In this document: one piece after another, positions 8,686 to 16,781 of the stretch
Layout of the letters: each line of letters starts with the position of its first letter
How positions within the stretch are numbered: the stretch's first letter is position 1
DNA from: Microlunatus soli
Lineage (GTDB): Bacteria > Actinomycetota > Actinomycetes > Propionibacteriales > Propionibacteriaceae
Length of the DNA: 64,000 nucleotides
Direction of reading: 5' to 3'
Assembly (NCBI RefSeq): GCF_900105385.1
Contig: NZ_LT629772.1
Coordinates: 5,828,001-5,892,000 of the forward strand
Translations under genes and position numbers: made by a program
The notes under the pieces: model-generated
What the model saw: only the letters and a program-made list of their open reading frames with translations
Databases searched by the model: none
Told to the model about the DNA's origin: nothing

Positions 8686-9390
8686 ATGGTCACACCAACC
8701 GACCCGCCCGCATCCGGTGACGATCGTGCGCTGCACGCTCCGAGCCTGGTGACGTTGGCCGTCGATTCGATCCGCAAGCAGATCCTGTCCGACGATCTGA
8801 AGCCCGGCGAACGGCTGATCGAGGAACGGTTGACCAAGGACCTGGCGATCAGCAGACCGCCGCTTCGCGAGGCACTCCGGCTGCTGGAGAACGAAGGGCT
8901 CGTCGTCTCCATGCCGCGACGTGGTTCGTTCGTTGCGACCTTGACCGAGCAGGACGTGTTCGAGATCCTGACGCTGCGCTCGGCGTTGGAGCGGATGGCG
9001 TTCGAGGTCGGGATCCCGGTGAAGGATCCCGCCCTGCTCGAACCGGCGCGGGCCGCACTGCAGGAGATGTATCGCTGTGCGGACTCCGATGATCGTGGCG
9101 CGATGGTGCAGGCCGGCTACTACTTCCATGCGAGCTTGATCAAGATCGCCAACCATCAGCGGTTGGAGGTGATCTATGCCTCGGTGCAGCAGCAGTTGCT
9201 GCTGTGCATGTCCCGCAATCTGATCAAGCGGCAGCATGCTGCCGAGGATCTGCACGCGCATGCCGACCTGCACCGACTGCTGCTGGAGCTCGTCGAGTCC
9301 GGGGATCGGGCGGCGGCGATCGATGAGCTGACCATCCACCTGCAACGCTCCTTCGAAGCGAACTCACCGCAGGCGTCCTCCGGCGACTGA
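8686..9390 (+). CDS. GntR family transcriptional regulator, FCD (FadR) subfamily
   Basis: The protein has 234 residues. The N-terminal winged helix reads AVDSIRKQILSDDLKPGERL, then RPPLREALRLLENEGLVV, the signature of GntR regulators. The C-terminal helical FCD domain (from FEILTLRSALERMAFEVG) binds small carboxylates in relatives, often with a metal held by histidines; ADLHRLLLELVESGD matches the late FCD helix. The start at 8686 has a GAGAGG site 5 nt upstream; the frame also opens at 8656 without support. It is probably an effector-responsive repressor of the flanking operons, acting on the operator it shares with the divergent dehydrogenase operon. Confidence 0.92.
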   Translation: MVTPTDPPASGDDRALHAPSLVTLAVDSIRKQILSDDLKPGERLIEERLTKDLAISRPPLREALRLLENEGLVVSMPRRGSFVATLTEQDVFEILTLRSALERMAFEVGIPVKDPALLEPARAALQEMYRCADSDDRGAMVQAGYYFHASLIKIANHQRLEVIYASVQQQLLLCMSRNLIKRQHAAEDLHAHADLHRLLLELVESGDRAAAIDELTIHLQRSFEANSPQASSGD

Positions 9391-9396
9391 GGTCTG

Positions 9397-10182
9397 TCAG
9401 TGCGGGTCGGGCGGCCCGCCGAAGCGGGGCGTCCGTTTGTTCAGGAAGGCGCGGACCCCCTCGGCGAAGTCGGCACTGCCGTACACCCGCCGATAGATGT
9501 CGTCGACCGGGATCTCGGCGGCGGCGTGGTCGAGACGGCGTTCGAGCTCCTTGAACGATGCGATGCTCTCCGGTGCGCAGTGCCGGATGGCGTCGATCGT
9601 TCGTTCGACAGCGGCCGGGAGATTGTCGGAAGACACGATTTCGGTGACCAGGCCCGCATCACGGGCCGTCTCGGCATCGATCAGCGAACCGGTCATCAGC
9701 AGTCGCGTGGTGAGTCGCCGTCCGAGCAGGGCGTACAGCCGCGCCAGCGCGGTCGCCGACAGCGTGTTGCCGATGGTGCGGGCGATCGGCGAGCCGAACC
9801 GGGCGTCAGGGGTGCACAGGACGATGTCGCTCAGGGCGGCGTAGACGAGTCCGCCGCCGACACAGATTCCTTGCACGACAGCGATCACCGGCACCCTCAG
9901 GTCGAGCAGTGCCTGCTGGACCCGGCGCATCTCGTGTTCGTACTGCACGCCGAGCTCGCCGGTGGTGATATCGCGCAGGTCGTTGATGTCGGTTCCACCG
10001 GCGAAATGGCCCGCGGCTCCCCGCAGGACGACGGCGCGAAGCCGTGGGTCGGCCGCTGCGTCGAGGCATTCGCGTTCGATGGTCGCGTACATCTTCATCG
10101 TCAGGGCGTTGCGTCGGGTCGGATTCGACACCGTCAGGGTCAGCACGTCGGCCGATCGGTCGATCAGCACGTCACCGGCCAC
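9397..10182 (-). CDS. Enoyl-CoA hydratase/isomerase family protein
   Basis: This 261-residue crotonase-fold protein contains the oxyanion-hole segments AVVLRGAAGHFAGGTDINDL and VQGICVGGGLVYAALSDIVLC, in which backbone amides stabilise CoA-thioester enolates. The catalytic glutamates of classical hydratases are not obvious in the second segment, so isomerase, hydrolase or lyase chemistry is also possible. The GTG start at 10182 is preceded by AGGAGG with 7 nt spacing. It lies 53 bp after the RraA-fold gene on the same strand and presumably shares its promoter. Its stop lies only a few bases from the convergent GntR gene stop. Confidence 0.88.
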   Translation of the reverse strand: MAGDVLIDRSADVLTLTVSNPTRRNALTMKMYATIERECLDAAADPRLRAVVLRGAAGHFAGGTDINDLRDITTGELGVQYEHEMRRVQQALLDLRVPVIAVVQGICVGGGLVYAALSDIVLCTPDARFGSPIARTIGNTLSATALARLYALLGRRLTTRLLMTGSLIDAETARDAGLVTEIVSSDNLPAAVERTIDAIRHCAPESIASFKELERRLDHAAAEIPVDDIYRRVYGSADFAEGVRAFLNKRTPRFGGPPDPH

Positions 10183-10235
10183 CAGCTTGCCTCCTGTCTT
10201 CGGTGATCATGCTCCTGGTCGGTGAGCACGACCGG

Positions 10236-10925
10236 TCAGAGCACCGAGCGGTCGGGTTCCCAGCCCAGCTCGGCGTACATCTTCCGGCGTGCATCCTTGT
10301 CGTGTTCGAGCTCCTGGCGAGCGTAGGTGGCGACCTCGGTCGCGTGCTGCTGTGGCACCACGATCACGCCGTCCCCGTCCGCCACGACGATGTCACCCGG
10401 CCGCACCAGCACATTGCCGACAGTGACCGGGATGTTGTGGCTGTCGTACTCGAGTCGGCCCTGGGTCATCGTCTGATTGATGTACTGGGCGAAGACCGGG
10501 AACCCCTGGAGCCGCACCTCGTCGATGTCGCGGCAGCCACCGCTGGTGACGGCGCCGTTCGCGCCGTGGGTGCGGAACTTGAGCGTGTTGTTCGAGCCAA
10601 GTTGACCGACACCGAGGTCCGGGCTCTCGAAGACCAACACGTCGCCCGGAGTGATCTCCTCCGCGTACGGCTCGATGTGCATCTTCTTGTACCAGTAGTT
10701 ACGCGCCCATTCGGTGTACTCCTCCGGGGTCATCGTCTCCGGCTGGACCTGGGAGCCACGGCCACGGACGGTGAGTGCCGGGCCGAACGTGGCGCTGCCG
10801 GGGATCAGCGGGCGGATCGAGCGTGCCACCGACCCCTTGCTGAACAGGCCGATCCAGTCCATGCCGTCGCGGACGTCGGCGACTCGCAGGCCGGTGTACA
10901 GACTCTCGATCTCGGCGAACTCCAT
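10236..10925 (-). CDS. Second RraA-fold protein (HMG/CHA aldolase-like)
   Basis: The protein has 229 residues and carries the RraA/HMG-aldolase core: RVADVRDGMDWIG near the start, GANGAVTSGGCRDIDEV with the conserved Arg-Asp, and PGDIVVADGDGVIVVPQ near the end. It is clearly divergent from the copy at 1369-2145, so the two may act on different substrates or form a mixed oligomer. The ATG at 10925 has GAGGAG 9 nt upstream; the upstream ATG at 10934 is too close to that site. The operator-like 19-mer at 10972-10990 is about 47 bp before the start. It heads a two-gene unit with the enoyl-CoA hydratase. Confidence 0.84.
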   Translation of the reverse strand: MEFAEIESLYTGLRVADVRDGMDWIGLFSKGSVARSIRPLIPGSATFGPALTVRGRGSQVQPETMTPEEYTEWARNYWYKKMHIEPYAEEITPGDVLVFESPDLGVGQLGSNNTLKFRTHGANGAVTSGGCRDIDEVRLQGFPVFAQYINQTMTQGRLEYDSHNIPVTVGNVLVRPGDIVVADGDGVIVVPQQHATEVATYARQELEHDKDARRKMYAELGWEPDRSVL

Positions 10926-10971
10926 CGTTGCCATCTCCTCAGAAGCTGGGTGACTGTCCGATCCGTTGCGA

Positions 10972-10990
10972 CTATTGTCTACAACAGACG
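10972..10990. promoter_or_regulatory. Second copy of the GntR/FCD-type operator
   Basis: CTATTGTCTACAACAGACG here is identical over all 19 bases to 8610-8628. It contains the GTCT-N5-AGAC inverted repeat and lies between the divergent RraA-fold gene and the enolase-superfamily gene. On the minus strand the same TAGACA box can serve as -10 (10976-10981), as at the first copy. This implies control of the RraA/hydratase pair, and possibly of the dehydratase gene, by the GntR regulator. Confidence 0.72.
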
Positions 10991-11149
10991 AGATGGATTG
11001 CACAACCCTTGGCCGGAGTTGGCGCGTCGACCTGTCCGTGGGGTCGGGGCCGGTATTCCGGGGCGGCGCCGTACGGCGATGGTCGTTCGCTACGCTGTTC
11101 AGCCGCAGCAGCCCGAGAGTCCCTTCGCCGTGGAACAGGACGTCTGATC

Positions 11150-12232
11150 GTGAACCGACAGGACCCGATCGTCACCTCCGTCGAGTTTGACGAGTTGCCG
11201 GTGCGTTATCCGCGGACAGTCGGACGGAACGCGCGGCTCGGCAGTCACGGCTCCGGAGGGGCCGCGCGCATTGTGCTCCTCGGCACCGACACCGGATGCC
11301 GGGGCTGGGGAATGATCGAGGCCGAGCCTGCGGCCCCCGACACCATGATCGGCAAGACGTTGACCGAGCTGATCGACTCTGAGACCGGGGTTCGTGACGA
11401 TGATCATCTCTGGGCCGATGCGGCGCTGCACGACCTGCTCGGAGTCGTCGAAGACCGTCCCGTCTGGGACATCCTCGGTGCCGCCGGTGATCGCACGATC
11501 GGTGTCTACGACGGTGCGATCTACTTCGATGATCTTGATCCCGACGATGCGCCGCGGGGGCCGCAGGTGGTTCTGGACAACTGCACGGCCGACGCCGGGC
11601 TCGGATTCGGTGACTTCAAGCTCAAGATCGGCCGCGGCAACCGATGGCTGGACCGCAAGGCCGGCGACGACCGGGACATCGAGATCACCCGAGCGGTCCG
11701 GGAGGCGTGGCCCGACGCACGCATCCTGGTCGACGCCAACGACGGTTACGACCTGGACGGCTTCTGTCGCTATCTGGATGCGGTCGCCGAGATCGACCTG
11801 TACTGGGTGGAGGAGCCGTTCGACGACAACGCCGACGACCTCGCGGCGCTGCGTCGGCACCTGGACCGGGTCAGTCCGGACACGTTGATCGCCGAGGGCG
11901 AGACCCATCCCGACGTCGAGTCGCTGCTCGCGGTTGCCGCGGACGGTCATATCGATGTGCTGCTGATGGACGTGATGTCGTACGGGATCACGCGTTGGCG
12001 GCGGATCATGCCGCGGCTGCTCGAGATCGGAGTGGCAGCATCGCCGCACGCCTGGGGTCGCCCGTTGAAGACGCTGTACGCCGCCCAGCTCGCCGCTGGT
12101 CTGGGTAACGTGCCGGTCGTCGAGGGGGTGCCCGGGCGGACCGATCGGGTCGACGACTCCGGCTACCGATTCGTCGACGGGGCGTTGGTCGTGCCGGAGC
12201 GTCCCGGCTTCGGCCTCCCGCTTCCGGGCTGA
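11150..12232 (+). CDS. Enolase-superfamily enzyme, mandelate racemase-like (acid-sugar dehydratase candidate)
   Basis: The 360-residue protein is a TIM-barrel enzyme. FGDFKLKIGRG carries the KxK base motif. The three metal ligands are in ILVDANDGYD, YWVEEPF and LIAEGE. VLLMDVMSYGIT and AASPHAWG supply an Asp and a His of the kind that forms the catalytic dyad in the mandelate racemase subgroup. Such enzymes dehydrate aldonic or uronic acids to 2-keto-3-deoxy acids. I use the GTG at 11150, with AGGA 9 nt upstream and similarity starting shortly after; the open frame extends to 10928 across the regulatory region. It is divergent from the RraA-fold gene and may feed its product to that aldolase. 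Confidence 0.85.
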   Translation: MNRQDPIVTSVEFDELPVRYPRTVGRNARLGSHGSGGAARIVLLGTDTGCRGWGMIEAEPAAPDTMIGKTLTELIDSETGVRDDDHLWADAALHDLLGVVEDRPVWDILGAAGDRTIGVYDGAIYFDDLDPDDAPRGPQVVLDNCTADAGLGFGDFKLKIGRGNRWLDRKAGDDRDIEITRAVREAWPDARILVDANDGYDLDGFCRYLDAVAEIDLYWVEEPFDDNADDLAALRRHLDRVSPDTLIAEGETHPDVESLLAVAADGHIDVLLMDVMSYGITRWRRIMPRLLEIGVAASPHAWGRPLKTLYAAQLAAGLGNVPVVEGVPGRTDRVDDSGYRFVDGALVVPERPGFGLPLPG

Positions 12233-12287
12233 CCCGCCCCGGATCGCGGCGGACCGGGATGGTCCGCCGGTGCGGCACAATCGGACG

Positions 12288-12617
12288 GTGCCAAAACCCC
12301 TTCGGATCGCTGCCTCGGCGGTCATCACGCTCGGCTGTGCGGCGATGGTGCTGCTGCTCGCTTCCCAGACGACGATGACCTACTCGTTGCCGCCGCGAAC
12401 GTCGGGTGGCGAGGCTTCGAAGCACGTCACCACCTTCGGTCCGGCAGTAGTGGGCACCGGGCTGGTGGTGGCGCTGACCGTGGCTGCGGCCGGGTGGCTC
12501 GTCTGGAACGTCGTCCGCACCCCGCCGAGCAGGCTGTGGCCGGTCGCGGCCCTGCTGTTGATCGCAGCGGTGGTCGTCCAGCTGGTGGTCGCAGGAATGG
12601 CCAGACCGACCTTCTGA
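12288..12617 (+). CDS. Small membrane protein of unknown function
   Basis: This is a short protein of about 109 residues with three hydrophobic segments (AASAVITLGCAAMVLLLAS, VGTGLVVALTVAAAGWLVWNV and VAALLLIAAVVVQLVVAGM) separated by polar loops, so a small integral membrane protein. I do not recognise a family. The GTG at 12288 lies six bases after CACAAT (12276-12281), which looks like a -10 box for a leaderless transcript; a GTG at 12270 is an alternative. The AEC transporter follows about 100 bp later on the same strand. Confidence 0.6.
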   Translation: MPKPLRIAASAVITLGCAAMVLLLASQTTMTYSLPPRTSGGEASKHVTTFGPAVVGTGLVVALTVAAAGWLVWNVVRTPPSRLWPVAALLLIAAVVVQLVVAGMARPTF

Positions 12618-12724
12618 CGACCGGCCTTCTGACCGGCACCGTCGCCCGTCGGGTGGACCGAGTCGTCGTAGCGGTGGCCGGTAGGGAAGAATGGCGCTGG
12701 CAACGGCCGGTCCGACAGGAAGAG

Positions 12725-13669
12725 ATGCGCGTGGGTGGAGTCCTGCAGGGATTCCTGACCCTGGTGATCGTGATCGGCGTCGGTTTCGCCATCGCCCATC
12801 TCAAGATCGCCGGCGCGACGGCGCAGACGGTGCTGGCCCGGCTGGCGTTCTTCGTCGCCAGTCCGGCACTGATGCTGACGGTGCTGGCCGAGACCGACGT
12901 CCGGCAGATCTTCTCGGCCAATCTGATCGCGTCGATCACCAGTGTCGCGGTCAGTGCCGTGCTCTACGTGCTGGCCGCCCGGTTCATCTTCCGGCGCAAC
13001 GCCAGCGACACCGTGATCGGTACCTTCTGCTCGGCCTACGTCAACGCCGGCAATCTCGGGTTGCCGATGGCGGTCTACGCGCTCGGCAGTGCGTCCTGGA
13101 TCGTGCCGATGCTGCTGACCCAGTTGATCTTGCTGCAGCCGCTCGGATTGGCGATCCTCGATCTGACCACCAACAGCCAGAACCACGGGGACCGGCGATG
13201 GCTGCGGCTGATCAGCCAGCCGTTCCGCAACCCGCTGATGCTCGGCTCACTGGTCGGCCTGTTGCTGTCGATCTTCTCGATCCACCTGCCCCGGGTGCTC
13301 AACGACCCGCTGCACATGATCGGCAACATGGCAGTGCCCGGGATGCTGATCGCGTACGGCATCTCGCTGCGCCTCGGCCCACTGCCCGGACGTGGTGAGC
13401 CGAAGATCCAGATCGGCTACATCGCGCTGCTGAAGCTGGTCGTGCAGCCGTTGGTCGGATTTGTGATGGCCAGGTACGTGCTCGGCCTCGAGCCGCATGC
13501 CGTGCTGGCTGTCACCGTGGTGGCGGCGCTGCCGACTGCGCAGAATGTGTTCACCCACGCCGTACGGTACGACCGGGGCGTCATCCTCGCCCGCGATTCG
13601 GTCTTCGTCACCACCGTCTTGTCGCTGGTCGTGTTGATCGTGATCGCCGCCGTCCTGGCGCCGAGCTGA
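12725..13669 (+). CDS. AEC family transporter (auxin efflux carrier-like permease)
   Basis: The 314-residue polytopic membrane protein has about ten hydrophobic segments in two similar halves. Typical AEC features include SAYVNAGNLGLPMAVYALG in the first half and VVAALPTAQNVFTHAVRY in the second, where a polar or Pro/Asn-containing break interrupts the helix. Bacterial members export or take up organic acids such as malate or malonate. The ATG at 12725 has AGGAAG just upstream; the open frame upstream is out-of-family sequence. Its neighbours do not fix the substrate. Confidence 0.85.
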   Translation: MRVGGVLQGFLTLVIVIGVGFAIAHLKIAGATAQTVLARLAFFVASPALMLTVLAETDVRQIFSANLIASITSVAVSAVLYVLAARFIFRRNASDTVIGTFCSAYVNAGNLGLPMAVYALGSASWIVPMLLTQLILLQPLGLAILDLTTNSQNHGDRRWLRLISQPFRNPLMLGSLVGLLLSIFSIHLPRVLNDPLHMIGNMAVPGMLIAYGISLRLGPLPGRGEPKIQIGYIALLKLVVQPLVGFVMARYVLGLEPHAVLAVTVVAALPTAQNVFTHAVRYDRGVILARDSVFVTTVLSLVVLIVIAAVLAPS

Positions 13670-13715
13670 GCACACTGCCGACTTCGCCGCCGGCCGACCC
13701 GGGCGCCCGGATCTC

Positions 13716-13813
13716 GTTGTGAACAACCTGTTACATGGTGGTCCACCCCTTGACGCCCTGATGACCCTGCGCCATCCTCTTTCTATCTGGGAACTTTCCA
13801 GACCATTAAGTTC
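13716..13813. promoter_or_regulatory. Possible operators upstream of the ROK regulator and oligosaccharide importer
   Basis: Two dyads lie in the 242-bp gap before the ROK gene. One is GTTGT-GA-ACAAC (13716-13727). The other is GAACTT (13791-13796) paired with AAGTTC (13808-13813) across 11 nt, embedded in a CTGG...CCAG context. Both are candidate ROK-regulator sites. I see no convincing -35/-10 pair. Confidence 0.4.
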
Positions 13814-13911
13814 TGGCGTCGTCCTTGGTCGTTGAGGGTGGCCGGGCCGTTGGCGGATGGCCTGATCGTTCGGGACGGCAGCGACGAAGCTGTCGGGAAG
13901 GGGGATGAGCT

Positions 13912-15063
13912 GTGCGAGTCGGCGGTCCCCGGGCGCTCCGTGCGATGAACGATCGTGCCGCATTGCATGCACTGATCCGTCGTGGTCCGATGTCGCGGAT
14001 CGAACTGGAGCAGGAGATCGGGCTGTCCAAGCCCGCGGCTGCGGAGCTGCTGCGCCGGCTGCAGGAGGCCGAGCTCGTCCGTCAGGACGGACATCGGGCC
14101 AGTGCCGGCCCCGGACCGAATGCGCGGCTGTGGACGGTCAACGAGACCGCGGGCTACGCCATCGGCATCGATGTGATCTCCTCCAGCTTCGATGTCGCCG
14201 TCGCCGACCTGGCGGGCGGAATCGTCGCCGAGCGGAAGGTGACCAGCCGGGGGACCGGACCGGATCCGATCCCGACCCTTCGCCGCGCCGTGATCGATGC
14301 TGCCCGCGGCCACGGGCTGAAGCTGGCCGACCTGGACCGGGCCGTGGTCGGGATCTCCGGATCGATCGATCCACTCACCGGTCTGCTGGGCTACGCCGGT
14401 CACATGCCGCGCTGGCTCGGATTCGATGTGCCCAGCCGGCTCACCGAAGCGCTCGGGGTGCCGGTCACGGTGGAGAACGACGTCAATCTGGTCGCCACCG
14501 ACGAATTGTTGCACGGCTGCGCCCGCGGCTACACCGACGTCGTGCTGCTCTGGATGAGCCGCGGTGTCGCGGCGGCCGTGATCGTCAGCGGGCGTCTGCA
14601 TCGCGGATCGCGCGGAGCCGCCGGAGAGATCGACTTCGCGCCGATCACCACCGACGGTCAGCCGATCAGCAGGCTGATCGACGCTGCCGGCGTACTGTCC
14701 CTGGCCTCCTCCTACGGGATCGCCGCCAGCCGAGCGACGACAGCGGTCCGGCGTGCCGTGTCGGGTGTTGCCGATCATGGCCAGGCTCCTGGTGACCCGG
14801 AAGGATTCCTCGGTGATCTTGCGGGGCGGATCGCCCAGGCGGTAGTCATTCCGGTCTCGCTGCTCGACCCCCAGCTCGTCATCCTCGGCGGTGATATCGG
14901 CGTCGCCGGAGGAGATCGACTCGCCGACCGAGTGGCCGACCGGTTGCACCGGCTGGTCGCTCATCGCCCGGAGGTCCGACCGGCCACCGGGCGTGAGAAT
15001 GCGGTCCGCCATGGTGCCGTCGAGGCCGCCGTTCGTCAACTGCAGGAAGAAGTCTTCGGATGA
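13912..15063 (+). CDS. ROK family transcriptional regulator lacking the usual zinc motif
   Basis: The 383-residue protein has an N-terminal winged helix (HALIRRGPMSRIELEQEIGL then SKPAAAELLRRLQEAELV) fused to a ROK/sugar-kinase fold. Phosphate-loop-like segments are GIDVISSSFDVAVADLAGG and VVGISGSIDP. The region normally carrying GEIGH and the CxCGxxGCxE zinc cluster instead reads GAAGEIDFAPITTDGQP, so the zinc site and catalytic histidine are missing. It is therefore a regulator rather than a kinase. The GTG start at 13912 follows GGGGG with 7 nt spacing. It precedes the five ABC genes by 49 bp and probably represses them in response to a sugar. Confidence 0.88.
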   Translation: MRVGGPRALRAMNDRAALHALIRRGPMSRIELEQEIGLSKPAAAELLRRLQEAELVRQDGHRASAGPGPNARLWTVNETAGYAIGIDVISSSFDVAVADLAGGIVAERKVTSRGTGPDPIPTLRRAVIDAARGHGLKLADLDRAVVGISGSIDPLTGLLGYAGHMPRWLGFDVPSRLTEALGVPVTVENDVNLVATDELLHGCARGYTDVVLLWMSRGVAAAVIVSGRLHRGSRGAAGEIDFAPITTDGQPISRLIDAAGVLSLASSYGIAASRATTAVRRAVSGVADHGQAPGDPEGFLGDLAGRIAQAVVIPVSLLDPQLVILGGDIGVAGGDRLADRVADRLHRLVAHRPEVRPATGRENAVRHGAVEAAVRQLQEEVFG

Positions 15064-15112
15064 CCGGTCCGGCTGTGGCGACCGGAGCATCCGACAACGG
15101 GAGGAAATGATC

Positions 15113-16747
15113 ATGAAGCGGAAATCGCTGATCGTCGCGGTGATCGCGATCCTCAGCCTGATCGCCGGATGCTCCGGCGGGGGATCGTCGGGATCCGGGT
15201 CCAAGGGTGCTTCGTTGACGATCGCCAACGTCGGCGGGGCCACCTGGACCTGCGGGTTCAATCCGTTCAACCCGTCGGTGAACGGCCAGTCGATCGGATT
15301 CGTCTACGAGACGCTGGTGCACGTCAACACCTTGCAGAATGCCAAGCAGACACCGATGATCGCGTCGGCTGCCAAATGGAGCAGTGACAAGGAGACGCTC
15401 ACTTTCACCATCCGGGACGGCGTGAAGTGGAACGACGGCAAGCCGCTGACGGCCGACGACGTCGCCTTCACCTTCAACCTGCTGAAGAAGTACAAAGGGC
15501 TAGACCTGAACGCGGTCTGGTCGTCCGGTCTGTTGTCGGTGAAGGCCAGCGGGTCGACGGTGACGATGAAGTTCAAGCAGCCGTCGGAGCCGTACTTCTA
15601 CTACATCGCCGGTCAGACCCCGATCGTGCCGGAGCATGTCTGGAGCACCGGGGAAGCGGCCAAGGATCCGGTGCAGTTCACCGACAAGAAGCCGGTCGGC
15701 AGCGGTCCGTACACGATCGACAACTGCAAGCCGGCCAACATCCGCTACCAGGCCAATCCCAACTTCTGGCAGCAGGGCAAGCCGGTGATCAAGACGGTCA
15801 ACTACCCGTCCTACACCGACAACAGCCCGGCCAATCTTGATCTTGCCACCGGCAAGGCGCAGTGGGGCGGTCAGTACATTCCCAACGTCGATCGCTACTA
15901 CGTCGATCGTGACAAGGAGAACAACCACTACTGGTATCCGCCGGTGGCCAACGTGCAGATCTTCCTGAACCTGAAGAAGGGACCGACCGCGGACCTGGCG
16001 GTCCGGCAGGCGTTGGCCTACGCGATCGACAAGGAACAGGTCTCCAAGATCGGCGTCGGCGGCCAGCTTCCGGCCTCCAACCAGGCCGGCATCGTGCTGC
16101 CGACCTTCAAGGACTGGTACGACCAGGCCGCGGCGGACAAGTACGGCTACCAGCAGGACAAGGCCAAGGTCAAGAGTCTGCTGTCCAAGGCGGGCTATTC
16201 GACGTCCAAGCCGCTCAAGCTGACGATCATCAGCGTCTCCGGCTACACCGACTGGGAGGCCGAGCTGCAGGAGATCAAGTCCCAGCTGCAGCCGCTCGGC
16301 ATCACCCTGGACGTGCAGAACATCGCCGGCCAGACCTACAACACCAAGCTCTACAAGGGCGACTTCCAGTTGGCCTACGGGTCGCAGACCGGCGGGCCGC
16401 TGCCGTACTACGAGCTGCGCCAGAACCTGTACAGCGGCAACACCGCGCCGCTGGGGGAGAACGCGTCCAGCAACTACTCCCGCTACTCCGACAAGAAGAC
16501 CGATGCACTGTTCAACGAGTACCCGGGGGCCGACGACAAGCGGCAGCACGAGATCGTCGACGAGTTGCAGAGCGTGATGCTCGCCGACGTGCCGACCATC
16601 CCGGTGTTGGAGAGTGTGAGCTGGTTCCAGTACAACACCAAGGACTTCACCGGCTGGCCGACCAAGGAGGACCCGTACGCGCTGCCGGCGCCGTATGCGG
16701 TGCCCGACCTCGAGCAGGTGCTGCTGCACCTGAAGCCCAAGGGATAG
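15113..16747 (+). CDS. ABC transporter substrate-binding lipoprotein, family 5 (peptide/oligosaccharide type)
   Basis: The 544-residue protein has a short basic signal peptide ending in the lipobox LIAGC, with Cys20 as the lipidation site. Family 5 features follow: TFTIRDGVKWNDGKPLTADD near the start of domain I and VRQALAYAIDKEQV in the middle. The ATG at 15113 lies 8 nt after GGAGG; an ATG two codons earlier is too close. In actinobacteria, family 5 systems next to ROK regulators often import plant oligosaccharides such as cello- or xylo-oligomers rather than peptides. That fits the glycoside hydrolases elsewhere in the window, but the ligand is not proven. Confidence 0.92.
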   Translation: MKRKSLIVAVIAILSLIAGCSGGGSSGSGSKGASLTIANVGGATWTCGFNPFNPSVNGQSIGFVYETLVHVNTLQNAKQTPMIASAAKWSSDKETLTFTIRDGVKWNDGKPLTADDVAFTFNLLKKYKGLDLNAVWSSGLLSVKASGSTVTMKFKQPSEPYFYYIAGQTPIVPEHVWSTGEAAKDPVQFTDKKPVGSGPYTIDNCKPANIRYQANPNFWQQGKPVIKTVNYPSYTDNSPANLDLATGKAQWGGQYIPNVDRYYVDRDKENNHYWYPPVANVQIFLNLKKGPTADLAVRQALAYAIDKEQVSKIGVGGQLPASNQAGIVLPTFKDWYDQAAADKYGYQQDKAKVKSLLSKAGYSTSKPLKLTIISVSGYTDWEAELQEIKSQLQPLGITLDVQNIAGQTYNTKLYKGDFQLAYGSQTGGPLPYYELRQNLYSGNTAPLGENASSNYSRYSDKKTDALFNEYPGADDKRQHEIVDELQSVMLADVPTIPVLESVSWFQYNTKDFTGWPTKEDPYALPAPYAVPDLEQVLLHLKPKG

Positions 16748-16781
16748 TCATGATCGACAGTTACCGGACCGGGAGCGGCTG

